Source: Saprospiraceae bacterium (GTDB lineage Bacteria; Bacteroidota; Bacteroidia; Chitinophagales; Saprospiraceae). From it: a stretch of 64,000 bases of DNA. Every line of letters starts with the position of its first letter. Positions within the stretch are counted from its first letter, which is position 1. Positions 1 to 8,330 of the stretch are shown one piece after another. Position numbers and translations under genes: made by a program. The notes beneath the pieces are model-generated. The model made no database searches, was not told the origin of the DNA, and saw nothing but the letters and a program-made list of their open reading frames with translations. The DNA lies in the NCBI GenBank assembly GCA_016715245.1, contig JADKAS010000009.1:1-64000 (forward strand). The letters run 5' to 3'.

Positions 1-151
1 AATTGTTAATTTTTAAATTGTCTTCTTTTTACGCAAGTCTCCAAATTCACTTGATAGATATCATAATTATAGAGTTTGGTCGGATTAACAATATGCTCCT
101 AAATTAATAAAATAATGAGAATTTTAGTTAGCTTTTACTTTACATATATTT

Positions 152-751
152 TTGAATTTCCTTATTAACAGGTCAGGATGTAAAAATATTGATAAATCAT
201 TTAGCGCATTAAAAAAATATATTGACAGACAAAGTACCTGTTTTCCTGGCCTCACATTGGATGATGAAAGTATTTATACCAGGAATTGGTTATCAATTGA
301 AAATCCTGCTGTTATTAAAAGTCTGAGAAAAATATTTGAAAGTGAATATTTTTTTGCTAAAGATGATTATTCTGGAAACAAATATTTTTATCTTGGCAAA
401 ATGATTTATTGTCATCCTAAAAAATTTGATTCCTATATATTTATAAAAGTTACATATAATTTTGATTCTGATGAAAGTTTTATACCTTATCAAGTAGCCA
501 AGTATGTTTATCTTATCAATATTGATAAAAAGTCAGACATTGTACTTTCAAATATGATGGTTATGTTTGATGATTATGCAATTTTTCCTGATATGGTTCA
601 AACCACATGGTCAAAAATGTCAAATTGGTTAAACTATATAGAAATTGAATATAATCAACCAAATTACAGTAATCTAGGTGATGAATTTACTTATGAAAAA
701 GCAATATATATTTTGAATGCAGACGGGCATATATATGCTAAGGAAAAATAG
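152..751 (+). CDS. Orphan hypothetical protein, 199 aa, TTG start
   Basis: I do not recognise this protein. The frame is open from a stop at 125 to 751, and the only upstream start candidate is the TTG at 152; the first ATG lies about 85 codons in, so either TTG is used or the 5' end has been lost. The product is acidic and aromatic-rich, with many Tyr/Asp/Asn residues and no signal peptide or membrane segment. That composition and its place beside a toxin-like remnant fit a small cytosolic immunity-type protein, but this is only inference. It is followed by short decayed hydrophobic frames. Confidence 0.45.
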   Translation: MNFLINRSGCKNIDKSFSALKKYIDRQSTCFPGLTLDDESIYTRNWLSIENPAVIKSLRKIFESEYFFAKDDYSGNKYFYLGKMIYCHPKKFDSYIFIKVTYNFDSDESFIPYQVAKYVYLINIDKKSDIVLSNMMVMFDDYAIFPDMVQTTWSKMSNWLNYIEIEYNQPNYSNLGDEFTYEKAIYILNADGHIYAKEK

Positions 752-1056
752 TTTATTTTCGGAGTTAATATTTTAAATATGAAATATTTATTTTTATTGT
801 TAATAATAATTGGGTTGTTTGTTTCTTATTTAATGATTAATAACCGGCATCGTATAAATACGAAGTAGAAGAGAGAGTTATACATGAGTATTCATAATGT
901 GAAGGATCCAACCAGTATATCAGAAGTTGAAAAGTTAAAATTGATATTAATAATCGTTTCAAGATATACATTATATCTTTAGTACTGAATGTTATTATAT
1001 TTATATATTTTTTAATCAGATATAACAATTCATAGTTTTTTTAACTTTAATTCAAT
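752..1056. other. Gene-free stretch with decayed hydrophobic frames
   Basis: No intact gene is seen. An ATG at 779 opens a 29-codon frame with one hydrophobic segment ending at 868. A second short frame runs 884-982, and another reading frame across 940-1034 encodes a further hydrophobic stretch. Together they look like the wreck of one or two small membrane proteins rather than functional genes. The stretch ends where the 912-bp repeat begins. Confidence 0.35.
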
Positions 1057-1968
1057 TTTTCAAACATCTGAAATAAATAATTTTGTCTTTGGTTTTTGAT
1101 GTACAATACGCTTTGACTTTTCCGGCAAACCTTATTTACTATTTTCACCCTCCAGATATTTTTGCCAAACCTGCTCTACAATTTTATGGGTTATTTGTTC
1201 CACCATATAGCTCCCTGCCAAAGGATCTTTTATTGTATCCAGTTTTCCTTCTTCGATAAAAACATGTTGCATCATTAAAACATTCAGCAAATGATTTGTT
1301 TCCTGACTTGAATGTGTTCCGTAAAAAACATCAACATTACCAACCAAAGCTGACAGGGTAAGATAACTCATTTCTATAAGACATTGATTAGGGTCAGAAG
1401 ATAATTCGCTTTCCGCCGGTCTTACTGTCACAATAGCCGGAATATCTCCTTCAAAGCCTTGTTTTGCCACAAGGTTTTCCCAAAGTATTCTTATAGCTCT
1501 CAGTGTTGAAATACTTAATAAAAAAATTTTACCTATGGATACATTAAGTACACACCTGTAAGGTTTAGCTTTCTGTATTTTTTCTTCTGCTTCCTTCAAA
1601 AATATTGATAATGGCCTAATAACTTCCTTGCTTACATCAATATCACAAATTATGGTTTGAAGAGGATATATAATTTTATTTTCAACCTGGATAAATGTCA
1701 ACGTGTTTTTGTCTTTGTATTGATTCTCCATATAATCAGAATACAAAATAGCCTGTTGTATATCCTTACAAATCAAATGCATAAAAATATATTCGGCAAA
1801 AATGCCGGACAACAAGTCCTCAGGAGCAATTCCTGATTTTATGTCCAATTGTAAAGCTGAAGCACCACATTCCAAAAATCTTTTTATGTACTCATGGTTT
1901 TTTGTCTCATGATCAATATTCAACCGTAACCCTCTTTCGACCACTTCAAAAAGTCTGTCGAGTGGTTC
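1057..1968. repeat. 912-bp direct repeat, copy 1 (mutA fragment)
   Basis: This block aligns without indels to 3339-4250 at a constant offset of 2282 bp. I count roughly 44 mismatches by hand, about 95% identity. Mismatches cluster in the middle; the last 190 bases are almost identical. Both edges are abrupt: the left edge is inside the sequence downstream of mutA, and the right edge is inside mutA codons. Flanks on either side are unrelated. Copy 2 belongs to the longer mutA gene, so copy 1 is the derived fragment. Confidence 0.9.
1132..1968 (-). pseudogene. Truncated second copy of mutA (methylmalonyl-CoA mutase small subunit)
   Basis: This frame encodes the last ~270 residues of the protein encoded at 3414-4418, with about 15 amino-acid differences, several conservative. 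The first ~65 codons of the intact copy are absent: homology stops at 1968, and sequence beyond it belongs to a toxin-like reading frame on the other strand. Only an internal GTG (1942-1944) could serve as a start, so translation is doubtful. The frame has no stop or frameshift over ~270 codons. That implies recent duplication, selection on the fragment, or gene conversion from the full copy. The lost part includes the N-terminus of the TIM-barrel domain. Confidence 0.8.
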
Positions 1969-2179
1969 TGGATTATCTAAAATATTAGTTAAAGGTACTG
2001 ATGATATTATTGATATAAGTAAATTTAATAAAGGAGTCTACAAAAATTGAAGATTAGGTATTGATAGATCATCTGGAACAATAAATGCACACGGTGGTTC
2101 TTATTATAAATTGACAAATACAACTTCGAAGTCATATAGCTTAACTTTAGATAATACTGGTAAAATATTAAGGCCATGA
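1969..2179 (+). pseudogene. Remnant C-terminus of a polymorphic toxin-like protein
   Basis: Reading the + strand from the junction at 1969 gives one frame with a single internal TGA (2048-2050), ending at the TGA at 2177-2179. Downstream of the internal stop it encodes a basic segment with His-Gly-Gly-Ser-Tyr-Tyr-Lys and a final Asp-Asn-Thr-Gly-Lys-Ile-Leu. This resembles the short Gly/His plus 'LDxxGKIL' tails that end many Rhs/CDI-type toxin domains. The upstream part is gone, replaced by the mutA repeat. The stop overlaps the next gene's start as ATGA. That layout is typical of toxin-immunity pairs; the toxin family itself is not identified. A TGG-to-TGA change would explain the internal stop. 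Confidence 0.4.
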
Positions 2180-2652
2180 TAGAAGAAAATATAGAAATAC
2201 CAAAATTTTTTAAGCATGATTATGATTTAATTCTTTCAGTCATTGATTCCCCTCTTCAGCCATTTTCTTACAAGACAAGTTTTGTCTCAATCTTGAGGTT
2301 TGAATATTATAAAGAGTTTTGGAATTCACCAATTGATAAAAAATTGTTTACTCAAAGTCTGAAAATAATTGTTAACATTTTTAATGAAATATTTTGTCTA
2401 GATGATATATATTTATGTGATGTAAATACAAAAAGATTTAAACTTCAAAAAGATAAACAAATATTTTTAGATAAAGTAAAATTATCATTTTTGGATCCCG
2501 AAATATTGGCTGTAGTATATTTTAAAAGAACAAATGTTATATTTGTTGTAAATTATGATTTATCATTAGTATTGTTTTATGAGAAGCGGTTAAAAAGCCT
2601 TGAAAAAATAATTAATATTTTTAAACAAAATGGTTTAGACTTTATAATTTAA
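2176..2652 (+). CDS. Candidate immunity protein, 158 aa
   Basis: The ATG at 2176 overlaps by four bases (ATGA) the stop of a toxin-like C-terminal remnant, which suggests translational coupling and the usual toxin-then-immunity order. The product is a soluble, Phe/Tyr/Lys/Asp-rich protein without signal peptide, membrane segment or recognised motif. It is about the size of many immunity proteins. The reading frame is intact although its presumed cognate toxin is truncated, a common situation for orphan immunity genes. Function is inferred from position and size only; the sequence family is unknown to me. Confidence 0.5.
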   Translation: MIEENIEIPKFFKHDYDLILSVIDSPLQPFSYKTSFVSILRFEYYKEFWNSPIDKKLFTQSLKIIVNIFNEIFCLDDIYLCDVNTKRFKLQKDKQIFLDKVKLSFLDPEILAVVYFKRTNVIFVVNYDLSLVLFYEKRLKSLEKIINIFKQNGLDFII

Positions 2653-2667
2653 ATAAATATCAAAATT

Positions 2668-2898
2668 ATGAAACTATTAGTCTATATTTTTTTATTGCTT
2701 TTTATTGGAAAAGTTTTATCACACAACAACCGGTGTTTTACCTATGATTTTGGACTTTAAGTTGGGTATGCGTCAATTCCTGATCCTGGAAATTTTACCA
2801 TTTATATGTTGTCTGCAAGCCTAGGTTTTACAGGTGCTCCAGTCAATTTAGGTGGATCTTTTTTCCGGAACGAAACTTTCATCGATGACAGAAAATAA
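2668..2898 (+). pseudogene. Small secreted protein with in-frame stop
   Basis: An ATG at 2668 opens a frame with a clear signal-peptide-like start (Lys, then a Leu/Ile/Phe core). It stops at a TAA (2758-2760) after 30 codons. The same frame stays open for another 45 codons to 2896-2898, giving a Gly/Ser/Pro-rich stretch that looks like real protein. The simplest reading is a ~75-residue exported protein interrupted by one nonsense change. Its end overlaps the start of the next frame. The family is unknown. Confidence 0.35.
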
Positions 2899-3277
2899 AG
2901 ATAATAAAACGATATTTATTTTTACTATCATATCCATGATTTTATTTTTATTGGCAAGTATTATGTTACAAAAATATCAATTATCAAAATATAAAATCAT
3001 TGATATAAATGTAAAAGATAGCCTGTACCTTGAAATTAAATCTATCTATTGGAATACAGAAGTTAGGGATATAATAGTTAATGATTCATTTAGCTTATGT
3101 CCCTATCAACTTTTTTCAGAAAGTGTTTCAAAAGATGAATTATTCATGTATTGTTATAAAAATTTCAGGTTATTGACTAAAAAATCTCATAATGATACCT
3201 TAATTACCATAGATAAAAACGGCCAAGTGAGATATTATAATGTCAGATCAGGACCTTGTTATGATGACGATGAATGA
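2885..3277 (+). CDS. Membrane-anchored hypothetical protein, 130 aa
   Basis: I prefer the ATG at 2885. A farther upstream start at 2852 is a non-ATG codon lying inside the preceding decayed gene. The product begins with a short charged cytoplasmic stretch, then one strong transmembrane segment at about residues 9-29, then a ~100-residue presumably periplasmic domain. That domain contains several Cys residues and an acidic Asp-Asp-Asp-Glu C-terminus. I recognise no family. It sits alone between the candidate immunity gene and the second mutA repeat and may be part of the same accessory cassette. Confidence 0.5.
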   Translation: MTENKDNKTIFIFTIISMILFLLASIMLQKYQLSKYKIIDINVKDSLYLEIKSIYWNTEVRDIIVNDSFSLCPYQLFSESVSKDELFMYCYKNFRLLTKKSHNDTLITIDKNGQVRYYNVRSGPCYDDDE

Positions 3278-3338
3278 GCTTTCCTGTTTATAAATGTTCA
3301 ATAAAATTTTATGTCTTGTTTACACCTAAGTAGACAAA

Positions 3339-4250
3339 TTTTCAAACATCTGAAATAAATAATTTTGTCTTTGGTTTTTGATGTACAATACTCTTTGACT
3401 TTTCCGGCAAACCCTATTTACTATTTTCACCCTCCAGATATTTTTGCCATACCTGCTCTACAATTTTATGGGTTATTTGTTCCACCATATAGCTCCCTGC
3501 CAAAGGATCTTTTATTGTATCCAGTTTTCCTTCTTCAATAAAAACATGTTGCATCATTAAAACATTCAGCAAATGATTTGTTTCCTGACTGGAATGTATT
3601 CCGTAAAAAACATCGACATTCCCAATCAAAGCTGAAAGGGTTAGATAACTCATTTCTATAAGACATTGATTGGGGTCTGAAGACAATTCGCTTTCCTCCG
3701 GTCTTACTGTCAAAATAGCCGGAATATCTCCTTCAAAGCCTTGTTTTGCTACGAGGTTTTCCCACAGTATTCTAATTGCCCTCAATGTTGAAATGCTTAA
3801 TAAAAAATTTTTACCAATGGATACATTAAGTATACACCTGTAAGGTTTAGCTTCCTGTATTTTTTCTTCTGCCTCTTTCAAAAATATTGATAATGGCCCA
3901 ATAACTTCCTTACTTACATCAATATCACAAATTATGGTTTGAAGAGGATATACAATTTTATTTTCAACCTGGATAAAGGTCAACGTGCTTTTGTCTTTGT
4001 ATTGATTCTCCATATATTCAGAAAACAATAAAGCCTGATCCTTATCCTTACAAATCAAATGCATAAAAATATATTCGGCAAAAATGCCGGACAACAAGTC
4101 CTCAGGAGCAATTCCTGATTTTATGTCCAATTGTAAAGCTGAAGCACCACATTCCAAAAATCTTTTTATGTACTCATGGTTTTTTGTCTCATGATCAATA
4201 TTCAACCGTAACCCCCTTTCGACCACTTCAAAAAGTCTGTCGAGTGGTTC
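3339..4250. repeat. 912-bp direct repeat, copy 2 (within mutA)
   Basis: This is the partner of 1057-1968. It covers codons from about 56 to the end of mutA plus ~75 bases downstream of its stop. The two copies are in the same orientation and enclose 1.37 kb of accessory sequence, so homologous recombination between them would delete the toxin/immunity cassette and leave a single mutA. Confidence 0.9.
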
Positions 4251-4418
4251 ATGAAAATCCGAAAGTTCAGCTTCGGTTAAAAATGGATCTATGGTTATTC
4301 CATCGATATTCTGAAAAAATTCTTCAATATTCTTTTTTCCTTTTACATCTTCCGTTACTTTTTGTAACCAGATATTTTTATCAGAAGAAGGAAATGAAAA
4401 AAAATTGTCCATTGGCAT
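3414..4418 (-). CDS. mutA: Methylmalonyl-CoA mutase small (beta) subunit, short form
   Basis: The protein matches the small, non-catalytic subunit of adenosylcobalamin-dependent methylmalonyl-CoA mutase, which pairs with MutB to interconvert succinyl-CoA and methylmalonyl-CoA in propionate metabolism. Late motifs of the mutase barrel are clear: the stretch around Ser-Ala-Leu-Ile-Gly-Asn-Val-Asp and the C-terminal Asp-Pro-Leu-Ala-Gly-Ser-Tyr-Met-Val-Glu. At 334 aa it is shorter than the usual ~450-620 residues; it ends just after the barrel and lacks a C-terminal cobalamin-like domain. The gene starts three bases after the pyrD stop, so the two are probably cotranscribed. No mutB lies next to it, which is unusual. 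A partial duplicate lies 2.3 kb away. Confidence 0.75.
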   Translation of the reverse strand: MPMDNFFSFPSSDKNIWLQKVTEDVKGKKNIEEFFQNIDGITIDPFLTEAELSDFHEPLDRLFEVVERGLRLNIDHETKNHEYIKRFLECGASALQLDIKSGIAPEDLLSGIFAEYIFMHLICKDKDQALLFSEYMENQYKDKSTLTFIQVENKIVYPLQTIICDIDVSKEVIGPLSIFLKEAEEKIQEAKPYRCILNVSIGKNFLLSISTLRAIRILWENLVAKQGFEGDIPAILTVRPEESELSSDPNQCLIEMSYLTLSALIGNVDVFYGIHSSQETNHLLNVLMMQHVFIEEGKLDTIKDPLAGSYMVEQITHKIVEQVWQKYLEGENSK

Positions 4419-4421
4419 TCA

Positions 4422-5390
4422 TCAATTTTTATAATGAGTAACAATCTCTTTAAGTATTTTTTTAACCAACCCGGGACCTTCATATATAAGGCCGGTATAT
4501 ATCTGAACAAGTACCGCTCCCGCTTCCAGTTTTTCAATAACATCCTTTGGACTTGAAATACCGCCAACACCGATAATCGGAATATTTCCTTTTGAATGGG
4601 TATGAAGGTAGCGAATAACTTCCGTACTTCTGGATGTTAATGGTTTACCACTGAGACCACCTGCACCAATTGAAGTTGTGTCGGTATGTAAATCATCTCT
4701 TTTGATGGTCGTGTTTGTTGCTATAATTCCATCCGTTCCGGTAGTCAAAACGATGTCAATGATATCATCCAGTTGGCTGTCTGTAATGTCAGGAGCAATT
4801 TTTAACAGAATGGGTTTTTGTACAGGTTTTTTTGAAATTTCTGATTTTAATCCGGACATTATTTCCATCAAAGGACCTTTATCCTGTAATTCTCTAAGGC
4901 CTGGAGTATTCGGAGAACTTACATTCACCACAAAATAATCCACGTAGTCATACAAGGTCCTTAAACAAGAAACGTAATCATGTATGGCGTTTTCGTTGGA
5001 TGTCGATTTATTTTTGCCAATATTACCTCCTATAATCACACCTGTCTTTTTCCGGTTTTTTAGTCTTTTGGCCATTGCTTCGGCTCCGTGATTATTAAAT
5101 CCCATTCTGTTGATGAGCGCTTCATCTTCCGGTAATCTGAATAATCTGGGTTGGGGATTTCCTTCCTGTGGTTTTGGCGTCACCGTACCAATTTCAATAA
5201 AACCAAATCCCAGATGTGACATTTCATTGTAGTATCTTCCGTCTTTATCAAATCCTGCAGCGAGACCTACCGGATTCTGAAAATCCAAACCCCATATTTT
5301 TCTTTTCAGTAAGGGATTTTTGTAACCGTAATACTTTCTCATCATGTCCTGGAAAAAAGGTATGGAATTTAAAAATTTCCATATATACAT
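4422..5390 (-). CDS. pyrD: Dihydroorotate dehydrogenase (quinone), class 2
   Basis: Class 2 dihydroorotate dehydrogenase oxidises dihydroorotate to orotate in pyrimidine synthesis, passing electrons through FMN to the quinone pool at the inner membrane. Class 2 signatures are visible: Asn-Pro-Val-Gly-Leu-Ala-Ala-Gly-Phe-Asp-Lys-Asp near residue 40, Asn-Xaa-Ser-Ser-Pro-Asn-Thr-Pro-Gly in the middle and a Gly-Val-Gly-Gly-Ile phosphate loop near the end. From the ATG at 5390 it is 322 aa, about 20 short of the family. The missing N-terminal membrane helix is encoded in frame upstream (5391-5460), including Pro-Glu-Arg-Ala-His, but with no ATG, GTG or TTG before a stop at 5481-5483. The gene is therefore probably disrupted at its 5' end. 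Confidence 0.88.
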   Translation of the reverse strand: MYIWKFLNSIPFFQDMMRKYYGYKNPLLKRKIWGLDFQNPVGLAAGFDKDGRYYNEMSHLGFGFIEIGTVTPKPQEGNPQPRLFRLPEDEALINRMGFNNHGAEAMAKRLKNRKKTGVIIGGNIGKNKSTSNENAIHDYVSCLRTLYDYVDYFVVNVSSPNTPGLRELQDKGPLMEIMSGLKSEISKKPVQKPILLKIAPDITDSQLDDIIDIVLTTGTDGIIATNTTIKRDDLHTDTTSIGAGGLSGKPLTSRSTEVIRYLHTHSKGNIPIIGVGGISSPKDVIEKLEAGAVLVQIYTGLIYEGPGLVKKILKEIVTHYKN

Positions 5391-5634
5391 GGTTATCTCA
5401 TGCGCCCTTTCCGGTGGAAGAAGAAAAAATATCGGTTTGATAAGGTATCGACAAGTACTTTTTGCGCTTGTTTGCCGTAACTATTTTGTCATATTTTCTC
5501 TCATGACAAAGTCCAATGCAGAATCTGGGTTGAAAAGGAATATTGAATTATCTTTTCAGTTTATTCATTCTTTTATTAATAAAACACTATTCATTTTAAT
5601 TGAAAATTTCAACACCTGGCTTTTAAAGACTTTT

Positions 5635-7068
5635 TCAATATTGTGTCGACCGTTTGTATAAATAGTATTTTTCAAGGGGAATGTCTGTGTTGACATACCC
5701 TCTTGGAATCATTATCCTGCTGTCTTTTTCTGTAAGAAAATAATCATATTCCTTGTAAGGACTGATACTAATGTGAAAATACCTTACTAAAAAACCCTGT
5801 AATATAAAATTGTACTGATCATATTGGTCTTCAGGAACTGTTATTGTAGAAAATTTCGGGACAACTTGTCCTATTTTATATACATCTGAAAGTGTTTCCT
5901 TCTCTCTGCTTATTTTCCCTGTTTGTAAAAGTGTACATATCAAAACGCCTGAAAACGTAAGTATGGCTGTCGGGAATAAATATTTTGTAATCAAGTTGTT
6001 TTTCCCGCCTGAACCAATAAAAGGAGCTATAAATGAGGCAAATGCGATTCCCAGATAAGGAAAAGCAGGAACCATATACCACCCTTTTTGCACCATGGTA
6101 AGCATAAGTGGAATTATACCACACAGACCTAAAAGAAAGAAAAATAAAAATTCATTTTTTGTAATTAAAATCTTGTTTATTCCTTTTTTTACATTGAATA
6201 ACATGACAAGAAATAAGAGAATCAAAAAAGGTATAGACTCAAAAAACAACCTTATTATAGATTCAAATCTATTGGGGGTGGTAGGCATTTCTGAAACCCT
6301 TTTTAACAATCTTTCATAAAAATATATTGATAAACTTTCTCTTGGCTCAGGAAATAAAAGTAAAATTCCATAGATAATGACCGGAATAATAATTAATAAA
6401 AATGTATAAAAAATATATTTGCTGTTAATCCTTTTATGGTAAACCAATCCATAAATAATCGGAAATGTTATCGGGAATAATCCGGGTAATCCTTTACTGA
6501 AAGATGCCAGAAAAATGAATGTACCTGATAATAACCACATCCAAATAGATTTTTCTTTCTGAATGGCTTTATATGAAACCAAAATGGATGATAAAATAAA
6601 CACACTCATGGTATTTTCTATCATATTATTTCTGAATGACCAGAAACAGACCGGAAAAAGTATCCACAATAACACAGGTAGCCAGGACAATTTTTGATAA
6701 GGAGGATTATTTTTATAAACTTCTTTCCAGAGAGTGCTGATCAAAAAAATATGGAGCAACAACATCAAAAAAGTATACCCTCTTTCAACATAAATACTGC
6801 TACCAAAAATTTTATAACACACGGATAAAATTCCAAAGACTAAAGGTGGTTGTTCATGGAATGATGGTAAGCCTTCGAGATTGAGCGTGCTGTATTGCGG
6901 AAACCAGAATGTACCGAACCCAACACTTTGATTATGGGCAACGCCACTGTATAAAACAGCATCCTGAAACATGGCATCCTGAATAAGAAAAGGTAAAGTA
7001 AGGCCAAAAACCAAACTTATCACCAGTATCCAGATTGAAGTGTTGTTGTCTGTTTTCAAGGATTCCAT
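5635..7068 (-). CDS. PMT/ArnT-type membrane glycosyltransferase
   Basis: This is a 477-aa polytopic membrane protein with about a dozen hydrophobic segments. It resembles the GT-C superfamily (dolichyl-phosphate-mannose protein mannosyltransferase/ArnT), which transfers sugars from polyprenyl-phosphate donors on the periplasmic side. Supporting features are an acidic residue in the first external loop (Gln-Asp-Ala, around residue 35), the following His-Glu-Gln-Pro-Pro-Leu motif typical of the loop in ArnT-like enzymes, and the C-terminal soluble tail. Donor and acceptor cannot be read from the sequence. It is followed by pyrD after a 245-bp gap and preceded closely by the lipocalin gene on the same strand. 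Confidence 0.72.
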   Translation of the reverse strand: MESLKTDNNTSIWILVISLVFGLTLPFLIQDAMFQDAVLYSGVAHNQSVGFGTFWFPQYSTLNLEGLPSFHEQPPLVFGILSVCYKIFGSSIYVERGYTFLMLLLHIFLISTLWKEVYKNNPPYQKLSWLPVLLWILFPVCFWSFRNNMIENTMSVFILSSILVSYKAIQKEKSIWMWLLSGTFIFLASFSKGLPGLFPITFPIIYGLVYHKRINSKYIFYTFLLIIIPVIIYGILLLFPEPRESLSIYFYERLLKRVSEMPTTPNRFESIIRLFFESIPFLILLFLVMLFNVKKGINKILITKNEFLFFFLLGLCGIIPLMLTMVQKGWYMVPAFPYLGIAFASFIAPFIGSGGKNNLITKYLFPTAILTFSGVLICTLLQTGKISREKETLSDVYKIGQVVPKFSTITVPEDQYDQYNFILQGFLVRYFHISISPYKEYDYFLTEKDSRIMIPRGYVNTDIPLEKYYLYKRSTQY

Positions 7069-7082
7069 TCCGACAATAATTC

Positions 7083-7604
7083 CTATTCTTTATGATTCGT
7101 TTTTTTCAACTTTTGGATATCAAAACCCTTTTTTGCAATTCCGGAAATAAGATTGTTATACATATTTTCATCCATTTCAGGCGTTCTTGAAAGAATCCAC
7201 AGATATTTTTTATTTGGACTTCCCACAACGGCATAAGAATAGTCATCAGCAAGGTCTAAGATCCAGTAATCCCCTTTAAATGGCCAGAAAAACTGAACTT
7301 TAAGTTTTGCATTTCCTGAATTCTTGACAACAAATGCTTTTCCCTTTATGTAAGATTCTTTACCTTTCATACTTCCCTTAAAGCACCTGTTTTCAACAAT
7401 TACATACCCTTTTGGACTTACCGTATAAACTGCGGTAGTCCCGTTGCATCCTTTTTGAAAACTTTGAGGAAAGGAAGAAATTTCATACCACTTTCCTGCG
7501 TACCTTGTTAGGTCAACATTTTCAACTGTCTTTACATCACTTTTTCTTGTTCCACAAGAAGCTAATATACTTATCATCATGAGTAAAGATAATCTAAAAT
7601 TCAT
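7083..7604 (-). CDS. blc: Bacterial lipocalin (Blc-like lipoprotein)
   Basis: This is a 173-aa lipoprotein. A hydrophobic leader ends in a lipobox (Leu-Ala-Ser-Cys, Cys near residue 17). A lipocalin barrel follows, with the family's Gly-Xaa-Trp motif in Tyr-Ala-Gly-Lys-Trp-Tyr-Glu and, later, the Trp-Ile-Leu-Ser-Arg-Thr-Pro segment. Bacterial lipocalins are anchored in the outer membrane, bind lysophospholipids or other small hydrophobic ligands and are associated with envelope stress or lipid repair. Length is normal. It lies just upstream of the glycosyltransferase gene, 14 bases apart, possibly in one transcript. Upstream is a long gene-free region. Confidence 0.88.
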   Translation of the reverse strand: MNFRLSLLMMISILASCGTRKSDVKTVENVDLTRYAGKWYEISSFPQSFQKGCNGTTAVYTVSPKGYVIVENRCFKGSMKGKESYIKGKAFVVKNSGNAKLKVQFFWPFKGDYWILDLADDYSYAVVGSPNKKYLWILSRTPEMDENMYNNLISGIAKKGFDIQKLKKTNHKE

Positions 7605-7640
7605 TTGTCACATTAATTATTAATGCTCAAAAGTACAAAA

Positions 7641-7674
7641 AAATTAAGAAACTAACCTGTCTATTTCCTGAGCC
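7641..7674 (-). repeat. Decayed copy of PCD gene 3' end
   Basis: About 30 of 34 bases match 9187-9220, the last codons and stop region of the pterin-4a-carbinolamine dehydratase gene. Homology fades beyond this. It appears to be a relic of a local duplication. Confidence 0.5.
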
Positions 7675-8130
7675 GTGTGTATCACAAATTACACAAATTT
7701 TCCAAAATATATATTTGACTACACAATTCCGTTTGAAACCGAACTTATTAAAATTCGACTTTCCGGCCAAAAATAAGCGATAGAGACTGAAGAATCGGAA
7801 TAGCGAAATAAGCCTTCCAGGGTACAATGATAAATTTAACATCAGAAGATAAACTAACTCAGGTAAAAGGTAGAATCTGGCAAATAGAGCGTAAATGGAG
7901 ATTCGGGAAGGAACGGTGCTTGCAATCGCCTTTTTTGGCCTTGATTATTTTTTTGTTTCTTTTATTTTTATCAAGAAAAAAAAAGAAAAACATATTTAAC
8001 TTTATCTTATTTCTTCCTCCAAGGCCTGATTTAAAACAATTAACAGTGAATTATGCAATTTGTTAGTCACAAATTCCTTTATCAAGTTTATAATTAATGC
8101 CAAAAAGTATAAATATTACGAGATTAAATT

Positions 8131-8166
8131 ATCAATTTCCTGAGCCAGTGCATATAACCAAATTGA
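8131..8166 (-). repeat. Second decayed copy of PCD gene 3' end
   Basis: A segment matching the sequence near 9206-9223 is followed, after a gap equivalent to a ~30-base deletion, by sequence matching 9260-9275 (ataaccaaatt). This is weaker than the first relic but has the same source and orientation. Confidence 0.4.
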
Positions 8167-8330
8167 CCGGAAATAAGTTGACAAAAAAGAAAGACCGTGA
8201 CAACTAAGTTGATTTCCCCCCTCTTTTAGCATTGAATGACCAACAATGAATCGTAAAGTTTTTCAATATTAAGATTATCGATAACTCTATCCGAAGCCGA
8301 ACTACTATTCGTACCATGGAATCAGCAAGA

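Noticed and set aside
2048..2050. Alternative genetic code with TGA as tryptophan
   Set aside because: TGA terminates many intact genes here (for example the dehydrogenase at 13328 and the exported redoxin at 54417), and Trp is encoded by TGG throughout.
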